The notes under the pieces are model-generated. The model was not told where the DNA came from. It worked only from the letters and a program-made list of their open reading frames with translations, and ran no database searches. A DNA stretch of 64,000 nucleotides from Trichomonas tenax (lineage: Eukaryota; Parabasalia; Trichomonadida; Trichomonadidae), in NCBI GenBank assembly GCA_023091735.1, contig JALKBU010000093.1, positions 23,795 to 87,794 of the forward strand, given 5' to 3'. This document shows positions 53,661-64,000 of this stretch, in pieces; the stretch's first letter is position 1, and each line of letters starts with the position of its first letter. The translations under genes were made by a program, and so were the position numbers.

Positions 53661-53777
53661 CCATTAATAAATACCATCAAAAATGATCAATTTCTGGCAC
53701 AAGTTCTCCAGATATTCGATGCTCTGTAGAGCTTGTGCTAGAAATTGATTATTTTTGATGATATTTATTAATATTGG
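53661..53777. repeat. Long foldback with about 43-bp arms
   Basis: 53661-53703 pairs with about 53732-53777 with few mismatches (cores AATAAATACCATCAAAAAT and TCAATTTCTGGCACAAG). A 28-base loop separates the arms. The right arm overlaps the start of repeat B copy 2. Confidence 0.8.
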
Positions 53778-53956
53778 ATAAATTACCAACATCAGGCACA
53801 AGCAAACACGAAAATTACATCTACAGCTCCCAGATATTTGATATATAGCCTACATAATGAAGTATAGCGATTAACTATATTTCAAGATCGAATATCTTTG
53901 ACAATTGACCTGCTTTTTGTCCATTTCCTCCAATGTAGATATGCAGATGGCGATAT
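53768..53956 (+). repeat. Dispersed repeat B, copy 2
   Basis: 189 bp, the inverted counterpart of 41146-41334, same length and about 90 percent alike by eye. It begins within the right arm of the preceding foldback and ends at GGCGATAT. Confidence 0.88.
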
Positions 53957-53990
53957 GGAGAAGAGACAGAAAATAGTCAAAGATATTACT

Positions 53991-54241
53991 TCGATTTTCG
54001 CACAGGAATATTATATGAACACGGAACCCCTATTAATTCAGAAATTTGTAACTAATACAGCAACTTAGTTATTCAATTATATGAACAAAATTAAAGATTA
54101 TAGGTTCTTCAACACACTTTTATTCACTGCAATTTATTCTAAGTCATTATTGTTGAAGAAAAATATTGGTTATTATGATGCATTTTTCTCGATTTTCGAA
54201 CAGGAATTATATGAACACGGAACCCCTATTAATTCAGAAAT
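53991..54241 (+). repeat. Pair of 53-55-bp direct repeats
   Basis: 53991-54045 and 54189-54241 share TCGATTTTCG and ATGAACACGGAACCCC with only a few base or indel differences. The second copy lies inside the decayed ORF at 54081, so the first looks like a partial duplicate of it. Confidence 0.85.
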
Positions 54242-54643
54242 CGGACCAGTTCTTATATGTGGCCAAAAAGTTCTTTGCAGTAATAAAAGCTGTTCTAGAT
54301 ATATGTTTCAATTACTCATACAAGCATCAGATATTAACATATTTGTGTTTTCGCTTGATCAAGTAATTGAATTCTTAAGATAACTTTTATTAATCATCGT
54401 CAGCAATTTAGGCTTAAAATTGCTATCATGCATGTGAAAGATATTTCTTCCAGCTTAGGTGAAAATGTTGCTGCATTGTTAATTCGTTCAGACAATTTTA
54501 TAGATTTCGAAATATTCATCACGAAAATGCCTGGTGACATTTTCGTTATTAATGACGAGTCTCATCAACTGATTCTTTGTAAATTAAAGAACATAGCACC
54601 TAACAAAGATCTTTCGAAAAGACTTGTTGGAGATTTAAAATAG
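54081..54643 (+). pseudogene. Decayed ORF in two frames, family unknown
   Basis: From ATG 54081 (MNKIKDYRFFNTLLF) the frame runs through CSRYMFQLLIQASDINIFVF and DQVIEFLR to TAA 54381-54383. A second frame, open from about 54371, reads FINHRQQFRLKIAIMHVKDI, LLIRSDNFIDFEIFITKMPG and CKLKNIAPNKDLSKRLVGDL to the stop at 54643. The smooth change of frame near 54375 suggests a single gene with one frameshift. I do not recognise the family. The composition is protein-like, with no TM helix. The 5' end may have been lost, since the duplicated tract just upstream holds sequence that belongs inside the ORF. Confidence 0.5.
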
Positions 54644-56785
54644 TATTCCCAATATAATGAAAAAATTAGAGCATTATATACATGCAAGCAGACTGTATGG
54701 ACACAGTTAGTATGCATTAATATAATAATATTGCAAAATCAAATATCTGGATTGCTTTGAAAAGTTTTTTATGGCTTGTTACTGCTGCATTTATACTCAA
54801 TGCATACTTTGTTACAAGACTGTGTATATAAACAGTGACGTTTATAAAAAATATCGGAGAGCAGTTCGCAATCTTAGTGAAATAGTGAACTTTGATGCAT
54901 TTCAAAGACAGAATATGAATCGTCTAGTAAAATAGAGCATCTGAATTCTCGTGAAGAGATGTTAAGTTTGTGTCGCTAAGTATCTTTATATCTATTATTT
55001 CCAAACATCGAATATTAAATATTTTATTTTGATAAAGTGACTTTTATATGCAAATAAGTTAGAGAATATCCATATTAGGTGGATCTTATATAAAATTAAC
55101 AGCATATACTGCATAATTTCCATTTATTATCAGTGATGACATTGGTGAGAATCAAGCTAAAAACAAGACGAGAGAAGCAAAGAAGGCCGTCGTTACTCAG
55201 CCTGCTTTGCCTTGAGAAGAAGACGAGATGTAGTGCCATCAGTTGAAAGTCCCTGATTTTCCCGCCATAAATATGTCGATTTTTTCTTTAACAATTTATA
55301 GATTTATTTTTATTATTTCATAATTCATTATGTTAAGCAATATTAATTCTGATTTCAACTTGTTAAAATTACGTTCTCAACTGATTCTGACTATTATAAC
55401 TTTATATTTTTACATTGTCAAATTTTTAAATCTATTATATTTTTTGCTGATCATCACAACTTCGTAACTATTATAATATTTCACTTAATGACACTTCGAA
55501 TTTCTGTTTATCAAATAACGACATTTTTTTCAAAATGCGCGCAGCTACTTATATGTTGCAACACTATGAGGCCACAACTACTCATAATGAAGTCTTCTTT
55601 GGGTTCCAACATTGAGTTCAATCCATTTCAACCTATTGATAGTTTTCTATTTTTTCCCGTGCAAACACGTCACTTTCCTTTGTTTTGACATTACGACTTT
55701 ACATGTCAAAAATAAGTTACATGTCAGAAAAGCACGTTGTTCTATTTTGTCCCCGTTTTGAATGCGAACATTAATTTTGAACAATCAATTTGAATCAAAA
55801 ATATGATATTTTGTAACGATAGCAAAGCAAGTTTCACAACCATCCAACAAAGTCTGAATTTGTTTTTTGGGTGAGTGAATAAGATAGCAGTTTTAATTGA
55901 AAACTTAAACTTAATAAAGGAAGCTAAGATAAAGTTTTTCAATTTGAACTTTTCATAAACCGATGATGCGATAAACAGAATTTTGTTTATGTCTGATTTA
56001 TAAATTTGTTTAATACTAAATTATGCTGTTTAGATCAGAAATACCAAAGATGCCAAAAATGAATTTTGATAGTGATTCAAAATTTTGAATGAAATACTTT
56101 TGTTTTGGAAATAACTTGGAAGATATTATATAAAACTAAATTTAAACCCGTTAAAATTAATTGTCAAATATTTACACAAATAGTGTTAAATGCTTTTCAA
56201 TTAATTCTGCTCGAAAGTTCATCATAGCACAATGCTTAGTGTATTTCTGCAATAATTTGGTTTTAATTCTGACTAATTATAGTTCACATACCATGAAGAG
56301 TGTCGGTCTAAATTTAGCAATCTTTTTAAATCACCTCTCAATAATTTGAATCCAATTTTACACCTCTCTCAAATTGGCACAAGTCAAAAGCCCGCGATAA
56401 TTAACGAAATTATGTTATAGATCAGAAATGCCCAGGAAATGAGTACTCAAAGACGTTAGAAAAGTGAGTATATTTTTAAGGCAAGATTTACCACTTCTCA
56501 AATCCATTTTTTAAAATAACCCCAATAAAACAACAATATTACACATATGCTATATGTGTATAGTCCAAAAGCCCAGAATAACAAAAAAATCAGAAAATGA
56601 CTAATTGTCATTTGCAGAGTTTATAAACACAAGATTTTTTGAAAGTACTCAAAATAATTAACGTTTGACTTATCAATTTAATGTTGTCAAAAAAAGCAGC
56701 TCACTACATTCACTTAAAATGTGCTATATAGACAGTATATGGATATAGAATTCATCAATTTCTCACAATTCTTAAATTTAAAAAG
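54644..56785. other. Long intergenic region
   Basis: About 2.1 kb. A short patch at 55131-55270 reads DDIGENQAKNKTREAKKAVV with stops soon after and may be a gene relic. The rest is AT-rich with nothing recognised. Confidence 0.4.
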
Positions 56786-56794
56786 TCATTTTTT
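56786..56794 (+). promoter_or_regulatory. Initiator TCATTTTTT for the KATNIP-like gene
   Basis: TCATTTTTT, A+1 at 56788, 10 nt before the ATG at 56798. Good consensus and spacing. Confidence 0.7.
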
Positions 56795-56797
56795 TTC

Positions 56798-57928
56798 ATG
56801 ATGAACAAAACAATTCCGTTTTCTCCAAGCAGACGCAGGAAATTAGTGAAGCACTCGTCATCAAGCTCAATTAATGCCGTCACTTTGCAGAAGTTTCGCT
56901 ATGCCACGGGTTCTTATTCTCCTTCTAAATTAACTTCTCCGTTTATTACTGACGAAATCAAAGTTGAACCCATTGTTTACAATGTAGAGTTCCTAGATGC
57001 GTGGAAGTCTGACTCCACCATTTCATGTTCCGCTATTTGGTTTTTAGATGAGAAAAGATTGCGAGTAATGCCATTATTGGTGAAAGCCAACTATCCGCTT
57101 GATCAAACTATGCTTGACCAAGTCTCCAACAACAAATTAATCAAGAATGATAGCTCAGAATACTTCAAATTCCAATATTACGAAGAAACAAGAGACAAAC
57201 TTGTCATTTCATTCTATTTTTCACCATTCGCAGAACCCAGATTCTGCAGAGTTTGGAATGCTCCAACAAACTCTGATTCATCCGTGAGAAATTTCAAAGT
57301 TTCGCTCGGTTTCACAGATATTGTATACGGTCAGGTACCTCAAAACTACGGTGTTGAGGTTTCTCTTGTACACTACAGACAGCTGAGCATGAGATCGAAG
57401 GTCGCCATGTCTCAAAACTTTTTAGATACAAACAGAAGGCGTGTTGTAGACAAATACGGCGGTGTTCCACTCAAAAAAGTAGACAGTATCACTTTCCAGT
57501 TCATACAGAACTACGGAGCAGAGAAAATCTTCGGTTTGAATGGTCTTGAATTTTTTGATGAAAATCAACAATTGATTGATCCGGATGAGATCAAAAATAT
57601 ATTGTTTGAAGGCACCATCAACTTCACAAATCCATTTTCTCTCATCCACAAAAGCAGCATTACCAAAGAATTCAATGAACCATTCTTGCTCGAGACATTG
57701 AAACAAGATATCAAACCAATAATGAAAGTAGTCTTCAAGGAGCCTAAAATCATCAGCTCGTTGAAGTTCTATAACACGACAATGATCGGATTCACAAACG
57801 TTGGAGTTAAAATATGCAGAATATTCATCGACGGACACAACAACTATATCAGGAAATTCGTCAGGGCCGATGTTACAACCTGTCCTTTGGCTGATTATGA
57901 AGCAATTAATCGCCAGATTAAGATTTAA
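56798..57928 (+). CDS. KATNIP-like protein with DUF4457-type domain (376 aa)
   Basis: A complete frame. The first 60 residues are basic and Ser-rich (FSPSRRRKLVKHSSSSS). The middle and C-terminal parts have paired beta-sandwich motifs typical of the KATNIP/KIAA0556 repeat: SITFQFIQNYGAEKIFGLNG with LEFFDENQQLI, then VVFKEPKIISSLKFYN and GVKICRIFIDGHNNYI. In animals KATNIP binds microtubules and katanin at the ciliary base; in a flagellate a basal body or axoneme role is reasonable (inference). It is shorter than animal KATNIP and may be a single-domain homologue. ATG 56798 is followed by a second ATG codon; the initiator 10 nt upstream supports this start region. Confidence 0.75.
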   Translation: MMNKTIPFSPSRRRKLVKHSSSSSINAVTLQKFRYATGSYSPSKLTSPFITDEIKVEPIVYNVEFLDAWKSDSTISCSAIWFLDEKRLRVMPLLVKANYPLDQTMLDQVSNNKLIKNDSSEYFKFQYYEETRDKLVISFYFSPFAEPRFCRVWNAPTNSDSSVRNFKVSLGFTDIVYGQVPQNYGVEVSLVHYRQLSMRSKVAMSQNFLDTNRRRVVDKYGGVPLKKVDSITFQFIQNYGAEKIFGLNGLEFFDENQQLIDPDEIKNILFEGTINFTNPFSLIHKSSITKEFNEPFLLETLKQDIKPIMKVVFKEPKIISSLKFYNTTMIGFTNVGVKICRIFIDGHNNYIRKFVRADVTTCPLADYEAINRQIKI

Positions 57929-58589
57929 TTTGTTTTTTTATTGTTGTTTTCACGTAATTATTAAAGCGTGTGTTGAAGTTATCATGTTGACAATTACCGT
58001 TTTCTTTATCTCCAATATTTATGTGCTGTTATTTTTGATATCATCAAAATTAAAAATGAATAGCAAGATATGATAGCCTATAAGCACAGCTTTTAATCGG
58101 ATATATAAACAGGCTTCAATAGATCATTCATTTTTTTCATATTTTGAAAGTTTATTATCCATGTTGTACTCAGTGACCATTTGTTATACTCTTCAACATG
58201 TTGAAATATTTTGATGTTTGTGATGATGTTTATCCATATTATCAATTTAGCAAATTTTAAATTCATTGTTTTATTATATGAGTCATCATCCAATGTCATT
58301 TATTCATTGAGTGGATCTCATCATTCAGTAGGAAATCAGTGGTTTTCATGAAATGTTGACCGACTGAATTCATTAAATCTTAAATTATGAGATAAGAGTT
58401 AATGTATTAATATTTGCATCAAAAGACAGAGCGAATCAAGATAGAAAGCGCTTCTATTTCATCATTTTTGATTCGATTTCAAATTTTGGCTATTTCGGGT
58501 GTGATATGTTTAATCAAAACCTATTATTTTATATCACATAAACCAACAGCATAGTTTGTGCCATCGCAACATCCACAAATAACTCTCAA
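57929..58589. other. Intergenic stretch
   Basis: AT-rich, nothing recognised. Confidence 0.4.
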
Positions 58590-58823
58590 TTAATATATCG
58601 AGGATGACAATGATTCATATAGTTTAACTTTCCAACAAAATCGTTCAGGATCAGGACAGCTGATGTTCCTTGCATAGTAAGATTCACCTCCGCTAGTGAT
58701 TTTTATTACATGTGACCAGTGAAAAGTGATTTCTATCAGGCAATGAATCATTGTTTCTAAAAATTCAGTGTCGTGATCATCGGGGTATTTGGTGAAAGAT
58801 GTAAGAAACTTTTCCACCGTCAA
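58590..58823 (-). pseudogene. Possible coding fragment, family unknown
   Basis: A 77-codon minus-strand frame without an ATG, with protein-like composition (FTKYPDDHDTEFLETMIHCL, NISCPDPERFCWKVKL). No domain recognised. It may be a relic of a longer gene. Confidence 0.3.
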
Positions 58824-59475
58824 AATTTGAATGGTGGTTAAACCGTTTCATGCCACCTTCAAAATTTTTGAGATCAAATATTATGCTGTATATAGCACCA
58901 TAATATATAATAAAGCATATTTGCCGAATTAAAACGTTCAAAATTGAATTATTTTATCTCGAAAAGCATAAAAGTATACAAAAAACGAAATTTCACAAAG
59001 ATATCCATCATCAACCACCGCTATATTTCTCGACGTCACCACTTTAAGGTTTTTCGATAAGCATAAGAAAAAGTAAACTTTTTATAAGCCCACTTTGAGT
59101 AGTTTACATCAATAAGGTTAATTCACTGTCTGCCCCTTAATCGATATTTATAATATGTGAAGATAGATCATCGATTTTATCACCTAATTTTGCAAAATAA
59201 AATATTAAGGTTAATTTATCGAATGATTTTTATTCCCTATTAATAAGAAATTATGTGGATATAAAACTTTTCTTCAGGTTTTTGTGAGAAAATGTGAAAC
59301 GGGGTATTATATTACTGTTATCTAGCTATTTTTATGATGATTTTTGATTTTTTTTTATGTAAACTGGCCAAAATTAGTTAATTATGATCTATATTATGTG
59401 CATTGATTAAAGTATTCAAAAACTTAATGTTATCAAAAATTTGGTGGGGAAAAAAATTGACAAATTTTCTCAATA
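58824..59475. other. Intergenic stretch upstream of Mo25
   Basis: AT-rich; TCAATA just before the ATG at 59476 is only a weak initiator match. Confidence 0.35.
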
Positions 59476-60435
59476 ATGCCGAAATTTTCTTGGATAGTGA
59501 AAACTAAATATTCTTCACTTAACATGAAGCTAGAAGCAGTAGTTTCCTCCTTGTCAAATGGTTTAACAAGCGAAAACAAGCAAGAATTGTTTGACGTTTT
59601 CAATCAATACAATTATTTGTTCAATGAAGTCTCAAACAAAGACTCAGAATTCATGCGCTTGGCAATAAAGAAGGTATACGCTGGAAATCTGATCGAAAGA
59701 ATAATATCGTTGATGCAGATTTTCAATCAATCAGAAATTAACATCATTTCGACTTTCCTTCAGAGTTCATCCAGAGAATCATCATCGAATATCCTTTCGC
59801 GTTACATCATTGAGCATCCATTGTCATCCCAAACTCTTAAAAATTTTATGACAAAGCCAAACCTTTGCTCTACAGCTAATGTACTCATCAGAGAGTGCAT
59901 GAAACTTGAGAATTTTGCAAAATTCTTATTCAATTCATCATTTTACATTTATCTTTTTGAGTTAACTTATATCAATTATTTTGAAACAGCAGTTACAGCA
60001 ATCAAAACTTTTCAAGAGTTATTTTCTTTATATCCAGAAATGTCAGCAGCCACTGTTGTTGAAGATTATTCTACATTTTCAGCTCATTTGATTACGATAC
60101 TTTCCAAAAGTAATTTTGTTGTTCGCGCAACAATACTTCCTTTTCTAGTCCAATACATTATTAATCCCAAATGCGGTGAAGTTTTGGAAAAGGTTTTATC
60201 TGATAACCTCTTTTTAATGCAGATTTTAAAGCTCATGAGCCACAAGGCTCGTAAGATTTACATACCAGCCTACAGCCTCTTCAAGATTATTATGTTCAAA
60301 CAGACCACTCCAGGAGCTTATAACAATATTTTGGATCCAAATAGAACAATCCTCTTGAAATGCTTGAACAAGATTGATATATCTGATGATGACGACTTAA
60401 GGATAGAGCATCATCGCTTGATCTTGAGACTTTAG
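59476..60435 (+). CDS. Mo25/CAB39-like scaffold protein (319 aa)
   Basis: Mo25 is an armadillo-like helical scaffold that activates STE20-type kinases with STRAD/LKB1 or in MST/NDR pathways. Matching features: the central CSTANVLIRECMKLENFAKFL (animal form NCGMMLRECIRHEPLAK), the FYIYLFELTYINYFETAVTA and FKTFQELF-like helices (IKTFQELFSLYPEM), YSTFSAHLITILSKSNFVVR (YDRFF..YEKLL.S.NYVT.R) and the C-terminal LMQILKLMSHKARKIYIPAYSLFKI ([23 protein letters not shown]). Length 319 is close to the family's 330-345. No stops or shifts. ATG 59476 begins MPKFSWI, similar to the MPFPF.K start of the family. Confidence 0.9.
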   Translation: MPKFSWIVKTKYSSLNMKLEAVVSSLSNGLTSENKQELFDVFNQYNYLFNEVSNKDSEFMRLAIKKVYAGNLIERIISLMQIFNQSEINIISTFLQSSSRESSSNILSRYIIEHPLSSQTLKNFMTKPNLCSTANVLIRECMKLENFAKFLFNSSFYIYLFELTYINYFETAVTAIKTFQELFSLYPEMSAATVVEDYSTFSAHLITILSKSNFVVRATILPFLVQYIINPKCGEVLEKVLSDNLFLMQILKLMSHKARKIYIPAYSLFKIIMFKQTTPGAYNNILDPNRTILLKCLNKIDISDDDDLRIEHHRLILRL

Positions 60436-62086
60436 AATAAATATTTGTTTGTTTTAGTTTAATAATCACTACATTTTTAACATTTACTCTCCAAATCTTA
60501 AATGAGAAGTCCGATAGTCAATGTGAATGGAAATCATCGATCAGTTTGAATAGAATTGTTACTTTTATTAACGAGGGTGTGTCTAAAATAAATAGGGGTA
60601 AATAACATCATTTGATTTTTCAGTTTTTGAAGGATATTTCCCATAACCAGATTACATGCATATATAGCCCTTACAATGGTTAGTTATTTTCGATGGATTT
60701 TCATGTGATAATCCTTCTATAGATTCCGATTGGAATGTTCTTTTTGTTCTGACTTTTGGTTACAATAAATTCTTGAAATCAATCGAAATCACTGATACAA
60801 TATATCCATGTTAATGTTTGATTTCATTTGAATCACATGAACTGCAGTTCAATTAGTTCAACAATTTTGTTTTGAACTATTTGAGTTTTATTTCATCCTC
60901 TGACCAAGAACATTCGATTGAAATGATATAACAAGATAACATAGATCGATCCCTACTATATATTATAAGAAAACTGCATTCTTTTACTTTTCGAATGAAT
61001 GAAACTTTCACCTTAAATCCTCAGATTGAAGTAAAAATAATATCATAATAATAATGTCTATTTTTTCACTCACACAAGGTTGTGTAACCCAACAAGTTTC
61101 TCCACTCAATGTGGTTTATGATGCTTGCTAACTAGCATATATCAATGTGCTCGAATAATCAAAATTGTTTGGTTTCAATGATGTTGCCTAATTATCCTTT
61201 CTAGATATGAGAAAATAATTGCAGCTGTCCAGGATAAGATATTTATATAAGAATTGTAAACTTTCTATGATTTTTAGATGAACAATAAAATATAATAAAA
61301 TTATATTTTTACGGGTTGAAATCTGCTAAATGTTAACAGGTAGAATGTATAAATCATGAGACAATGATCATTACCCCTATAACTGAGCGTGTAGAACAGC
61401 CAATTTTGATTTGGATTATTTGAAGTATAGGAACCGAACGTTACACTAACACAGCAACACAGCAATCGATTAAAATAACTTTGAACATATAAGGCTCTAT
61501 CTACACTAAAAACATTTGAATTTTATGATTTGACCGCTTATTTTCAAAATGAAATAGAGAAACTCTAACATCATCATATTTCTATCATATATTTAAAGCC
61601 AAAATAACACATTAGCATTGTCTTCGAAAATTCTATGATGGATAAAAATCTATTTCTGATGCAAAAATATAACTCTTGGATTAATTTTGGATCTTTTCAA
61701 TGATCTCAATCATCAAATCAATCAATTTTATTCTTGAAATAAACCATTATCAAAACAATCATGGCAATGATTATGGGAAATAATGAAAATTAAAGTTGTT
61801 TACTTAACAAATTCGAACTTTGTTGATAAAATATGAAATAGCATATAATGAAGATCAAAATAAATCAATGTTTTAAATAAATTTTTGAAATTACAAAATT
61901 CAATAAATTATGGTGTCTTTTTTCAAAAGAGACAACTTTTATCATTTGATGCTTGCTATAATTTTAGAAAATGTAAAAAGTTTATTCACATTGAAATTTG
62001 AATTTTTCTATGAAAAATTTAAGTAATCTCTCAAAACTTTTAGAATTTGAATTTTGTTGTCCAGACATTTTACAACATAACCATCA
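60436..62086. other. Long intergenic region
   Basis: About 1.65 kb AT-rich sequence without a supported gene. Confidence 0.45.
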
Positions 62087-62345
62087 ATGAATTCCTTCGA
62101 GACTGAGCGTGCTGGCAGGTACAAGCTAATCAAGACGATCGGTCAAGGCGCTTTTGGTGTTATTGCTCTTGGTTTCGATGAAAGAACTTCTAAACATTTG
62201 CACACATCAAAACCTATGATTGCTTTGATATTTTACCATATAGATTTTGCCTAAAAACGCAATTATTAAAATTTTAGGTGTCAAAGATTCACTCATCATT
62301 AAAGGTCCGCTAAGGCCAAATATAGGCTCTCAAAATATTCTATGA
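62087..62345 (+). pseudogene. Protein kinase N-lobe fragment, frameshifted
   Basis: From ATG 62087 the frame reads RYKLIKTIGQGAFGVIALGF, the glycine-rich loop (GxGxFG) of a Ser/Thr kinase, then DERTSK. Instead of the expected VAIK strand it goes into KPMIALIFYHI and stops at TAA 62252. In another frame, from 62244, ILPKNAIIKILG follows, which is the piece expected after the catalytic Lys strand; it stops at 62343-62345. No catalytic loop or DFG follows. So only the N-lobe start remains, broken by a shift, and the rest of the kinase is gone. The subfamily (CAMK or similar) cannot be fixed. Confidence 0.8.
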
Positions 62346-62485
62346 GATTGTCTAAAAAACGTATTTCCCACAATTTGATGCTTTTCAAGATAGAGAGATC
62401 TAGATTTACAATGATATTCGATTCTTTGCACATAGCATATTAGAGGAGATTCATTAATATCTCTCGCTTAAAAATCAATTAAAAC

Positions 62486-62698
62486 TTAAAAATCATGGAC
62501 TTTGAAAAAGAAATGTGCTTTTTTCAAAAAACACGAGCGATGTGAAGGAAATGGTTCCATATCCGGAAAATATGAAGCGACATGGTGTTGATATGTGTTG
62601 AGGATTTCTTGGTATTTCTTTTGTGTGGAAGATGCAAGAGAATGTGAGGCTCTTTGCATTGCTAATGCGAAAATAGCGTTAATATTTGTGGCCTGCAT
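62486..62698 (-). pseudogene. Possible tyrosine-recombinase N-terminal fragment
   Basis: A 70-codon frame (ATG 62698) contains SLASSTQKKYQEILNTYQHH, the Ser/Thr-x-x-x-Tyr helix pattern typical of the SAM-like core-binding domain of tyrosine recombinases. It then has PFPSHRSCFLKKAHFF and stops. No catalytic domain (R..HxxR..Y) is present. It may be a relic of a recombinase-bearing mobile element. The call rests on one short pattern. Confidence 0.35.
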
Positions 62699-62719
62699 TT
62701 TAAATTTTGATGTTGTCAA

Positions 62720-64000
62720 AAAGTTGAAATAAAAATATTCTTTCTAATTTTGTCTGAAACTAAGATAAAAAAATAAGCTACTAAATATAGATGATATATT
62801 GAAAAAGCAAGCATTTTTACATAGACTATTTTGTTCAGAAATTGAATGTTCAACAACACGCATATTTATTTCTATTGAAATTTGGTTGAAAAATTGCAAG
62901 AAAATTATTTCAATTTTAGAAGGGATGACGAATATGAGCTTGCCTCAGGCCAAATATACATGAAAATGTTAATTTCACAATGAAACATTGATATATATAT
63001 ATATATATATGAATATTAAGCATAAAAATAAATTAATTATTACGCAAAAATTCCTCGATTTTTGAAAAACATATGAAAGCTTTAGGGCATTTACACGAAA
63101 TAACGTAAGGGGAGACAGTTATGCTATCAATTCACGTGGACGAAAGCCTAGAACCAATGTAGAGCTACCCATAAATTTAGGTGTAATAATTCGTGTTCTT
63201 TATGGATACCAAAGCACCTGATTGAAATATCACAGCTATCATAGGCCATAGTAACTGTTTAATGCATCAAACAAATTGAACGCGAAGAAACAGCAGAATT
63301 TGATTGTGATTTGCTTGCTTATTTTACTACTTGACAATTATCAGCATATTTTTAGCATGTATATTTTCAAGTGGCTATTAAAATGGTAAATGATTTCACC
63401 TTTTCCTGCTGATTATTAATATTATAATTAAAAAGTTGAAATTGAGCTGCGATACTCCAAGCAATTAATCCTTAGCGTGAGAGGAAACAAAATCAAGAAG
63501 ATTTTTTTTGTGATTTTTTTAGCATTTTCTTGTACCTAAATAAGTTAAAAATACACCAAAAAAGTGAAGGACGATACAGAAAGTTTGGCCATAGCGGATC
63601 ATTAAGGTTCTATTTTTTTCAAACATCAGACCCTTAAGAATAATCGTTTCGTATTATTCATACATAGCTTGCCAGTAAGTATTCTAAACGAATTATCGAA
63701 AGAAAATCCAGCATTATGAACGAAAAATATTTCATGAAAAAAAAATTCATGATAAAATAGTGGTATATGATAGCGGTGTGTGAATTAAAGTTGTTTTATG
63801 ACTATTTGTTCATTTCTTGATTAATGTCATTCACCCTTCCATACTCCATAGAAAATTGTTATCAGATGGAAGAGATTTTTCAAATCAAATCATGCATTAA
63901 AAACCATTTGATGGCGTTCCTTAGTCAATACATACTTTATATTTGCGATTCAGGGAAGATTGGATGTCCATTTGTCGCAAAATATGAATATACAGACAAA
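62720..64000. other. AT-rich terminal stretch
   Basis: No supported gene up to the end of the window, apart from the AT microsatellite. Confidence 0.4.
62991..63010. repeat. AT dinucleotide microsatellite
   Basis: Ten uninterrupted AT units. Confidence 0.9.

Noticed and set aside
60588..61383. Inverted pair ATAGGGGTAA / TTACCCCTAT as an element boundary
   Set aside because: Only 10 bp match, with no consistent flanking duplication; chance is likely.
62206..62254. An intron explaining the break in the kinase fragment
   Set aside because: No GTAYGT-type donor or ACTAACACACAG-type acceptor, which trichomonad introns require.
1..64000. tRNA, rRNA or CRISPR arrays
   Set aside because: No convincing T-loop GGTTCRA context with a matching cloverleaf, no rRNA-like GC-rich block and no regularly spaced repeats were seen; short or divergent RNAs could have been missed by eye.

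Overview
The window looks like nuclear DNA from a trichomonad parabasalid (Trichomonas or Tritrichomonas type). The evidence is its AT-rich base composition, the intron-poor genes, Rab-like GTPases with Cys-rich tails, small R2R3 Myb proteins, very large PAS-bearing polytopic membrane proteins, and a Trichomonas-style initiator (TCA+1 Y W, often TCACTTTTT or TCATTTTTT) 4 to 24 bases upstream of several ATGs. The species cannot be fixed from the sequence alone. No tRNA, rRNA or CRISPR array was recognised.

Layout. 0-3.1 kb: the 3' end of a Rab GTPase gene, a 1443-bp element with perfect 153-bp terminal inverted repeats (TIRs), and an intact Rab GTPase. 3.6-6.2 kb: a broken type I surface-protein gene split by a mariner-like element. 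6.3-15.6 kb: a 1000-residue coiled-coil protein, an NSUN2/TRM4-type RNA m5C methyltransferase, a decayed Cys/His/Met/Trp-rich gene, a dead Rab-like gene and a seven-span membrane protein. 15.8-20.0 kb: a dead old-yellow-enzyme-type oxidoreductase gene, a dead PAS/cyclase-family gene and a Myb gene. 22.6-30.7 kb: an intact 1480-residue membrane PAS protein, a beta-helix-like surface-protein remnant, a recent duplicated fragment of the PAS gene and a coiled-coil protein. 32.9-38.1 kb: a small unknown gene, an LRR/low-complexity gene and a decayed glycosyltransferase-like gene. 38.1-42.6 kb: gene-free, with dispersed and foldback repeats. 42.6-53.0 kb: a PITP, a Myb, a dead STI1/Hop-like co-chaperone gene, a dead membrane protein gene, a WD40 protein and a centrin-like protein. 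53.0-56.8 kb: more foldback repeats and decayed ORFs. 56.8-64.0 kb: a KATNIP-like protein, an Mo25 scaffold, and fragments of a kinase and a possible tyrosine recombinase.

The genes are independent single-gene units on both strands, not operons. They cover vesicle traffic (Rab), lipid transfer (PITP), RNA modification (TRM4), transcription (Myb), signalling (PAS protein, Mo25) and the flagellar cytoskeleton (centrin, KATNIP-like). The main theme is repeat insertion and gene decay: about ten genes carry stops, frameshifts or truncations, some behind apparently intact initiators. The TIR element, the mariner-like insertion and the inverted repeat pairs are the most unusual structures. No complete autonomous transposon or obviously new multi-gene system was found.
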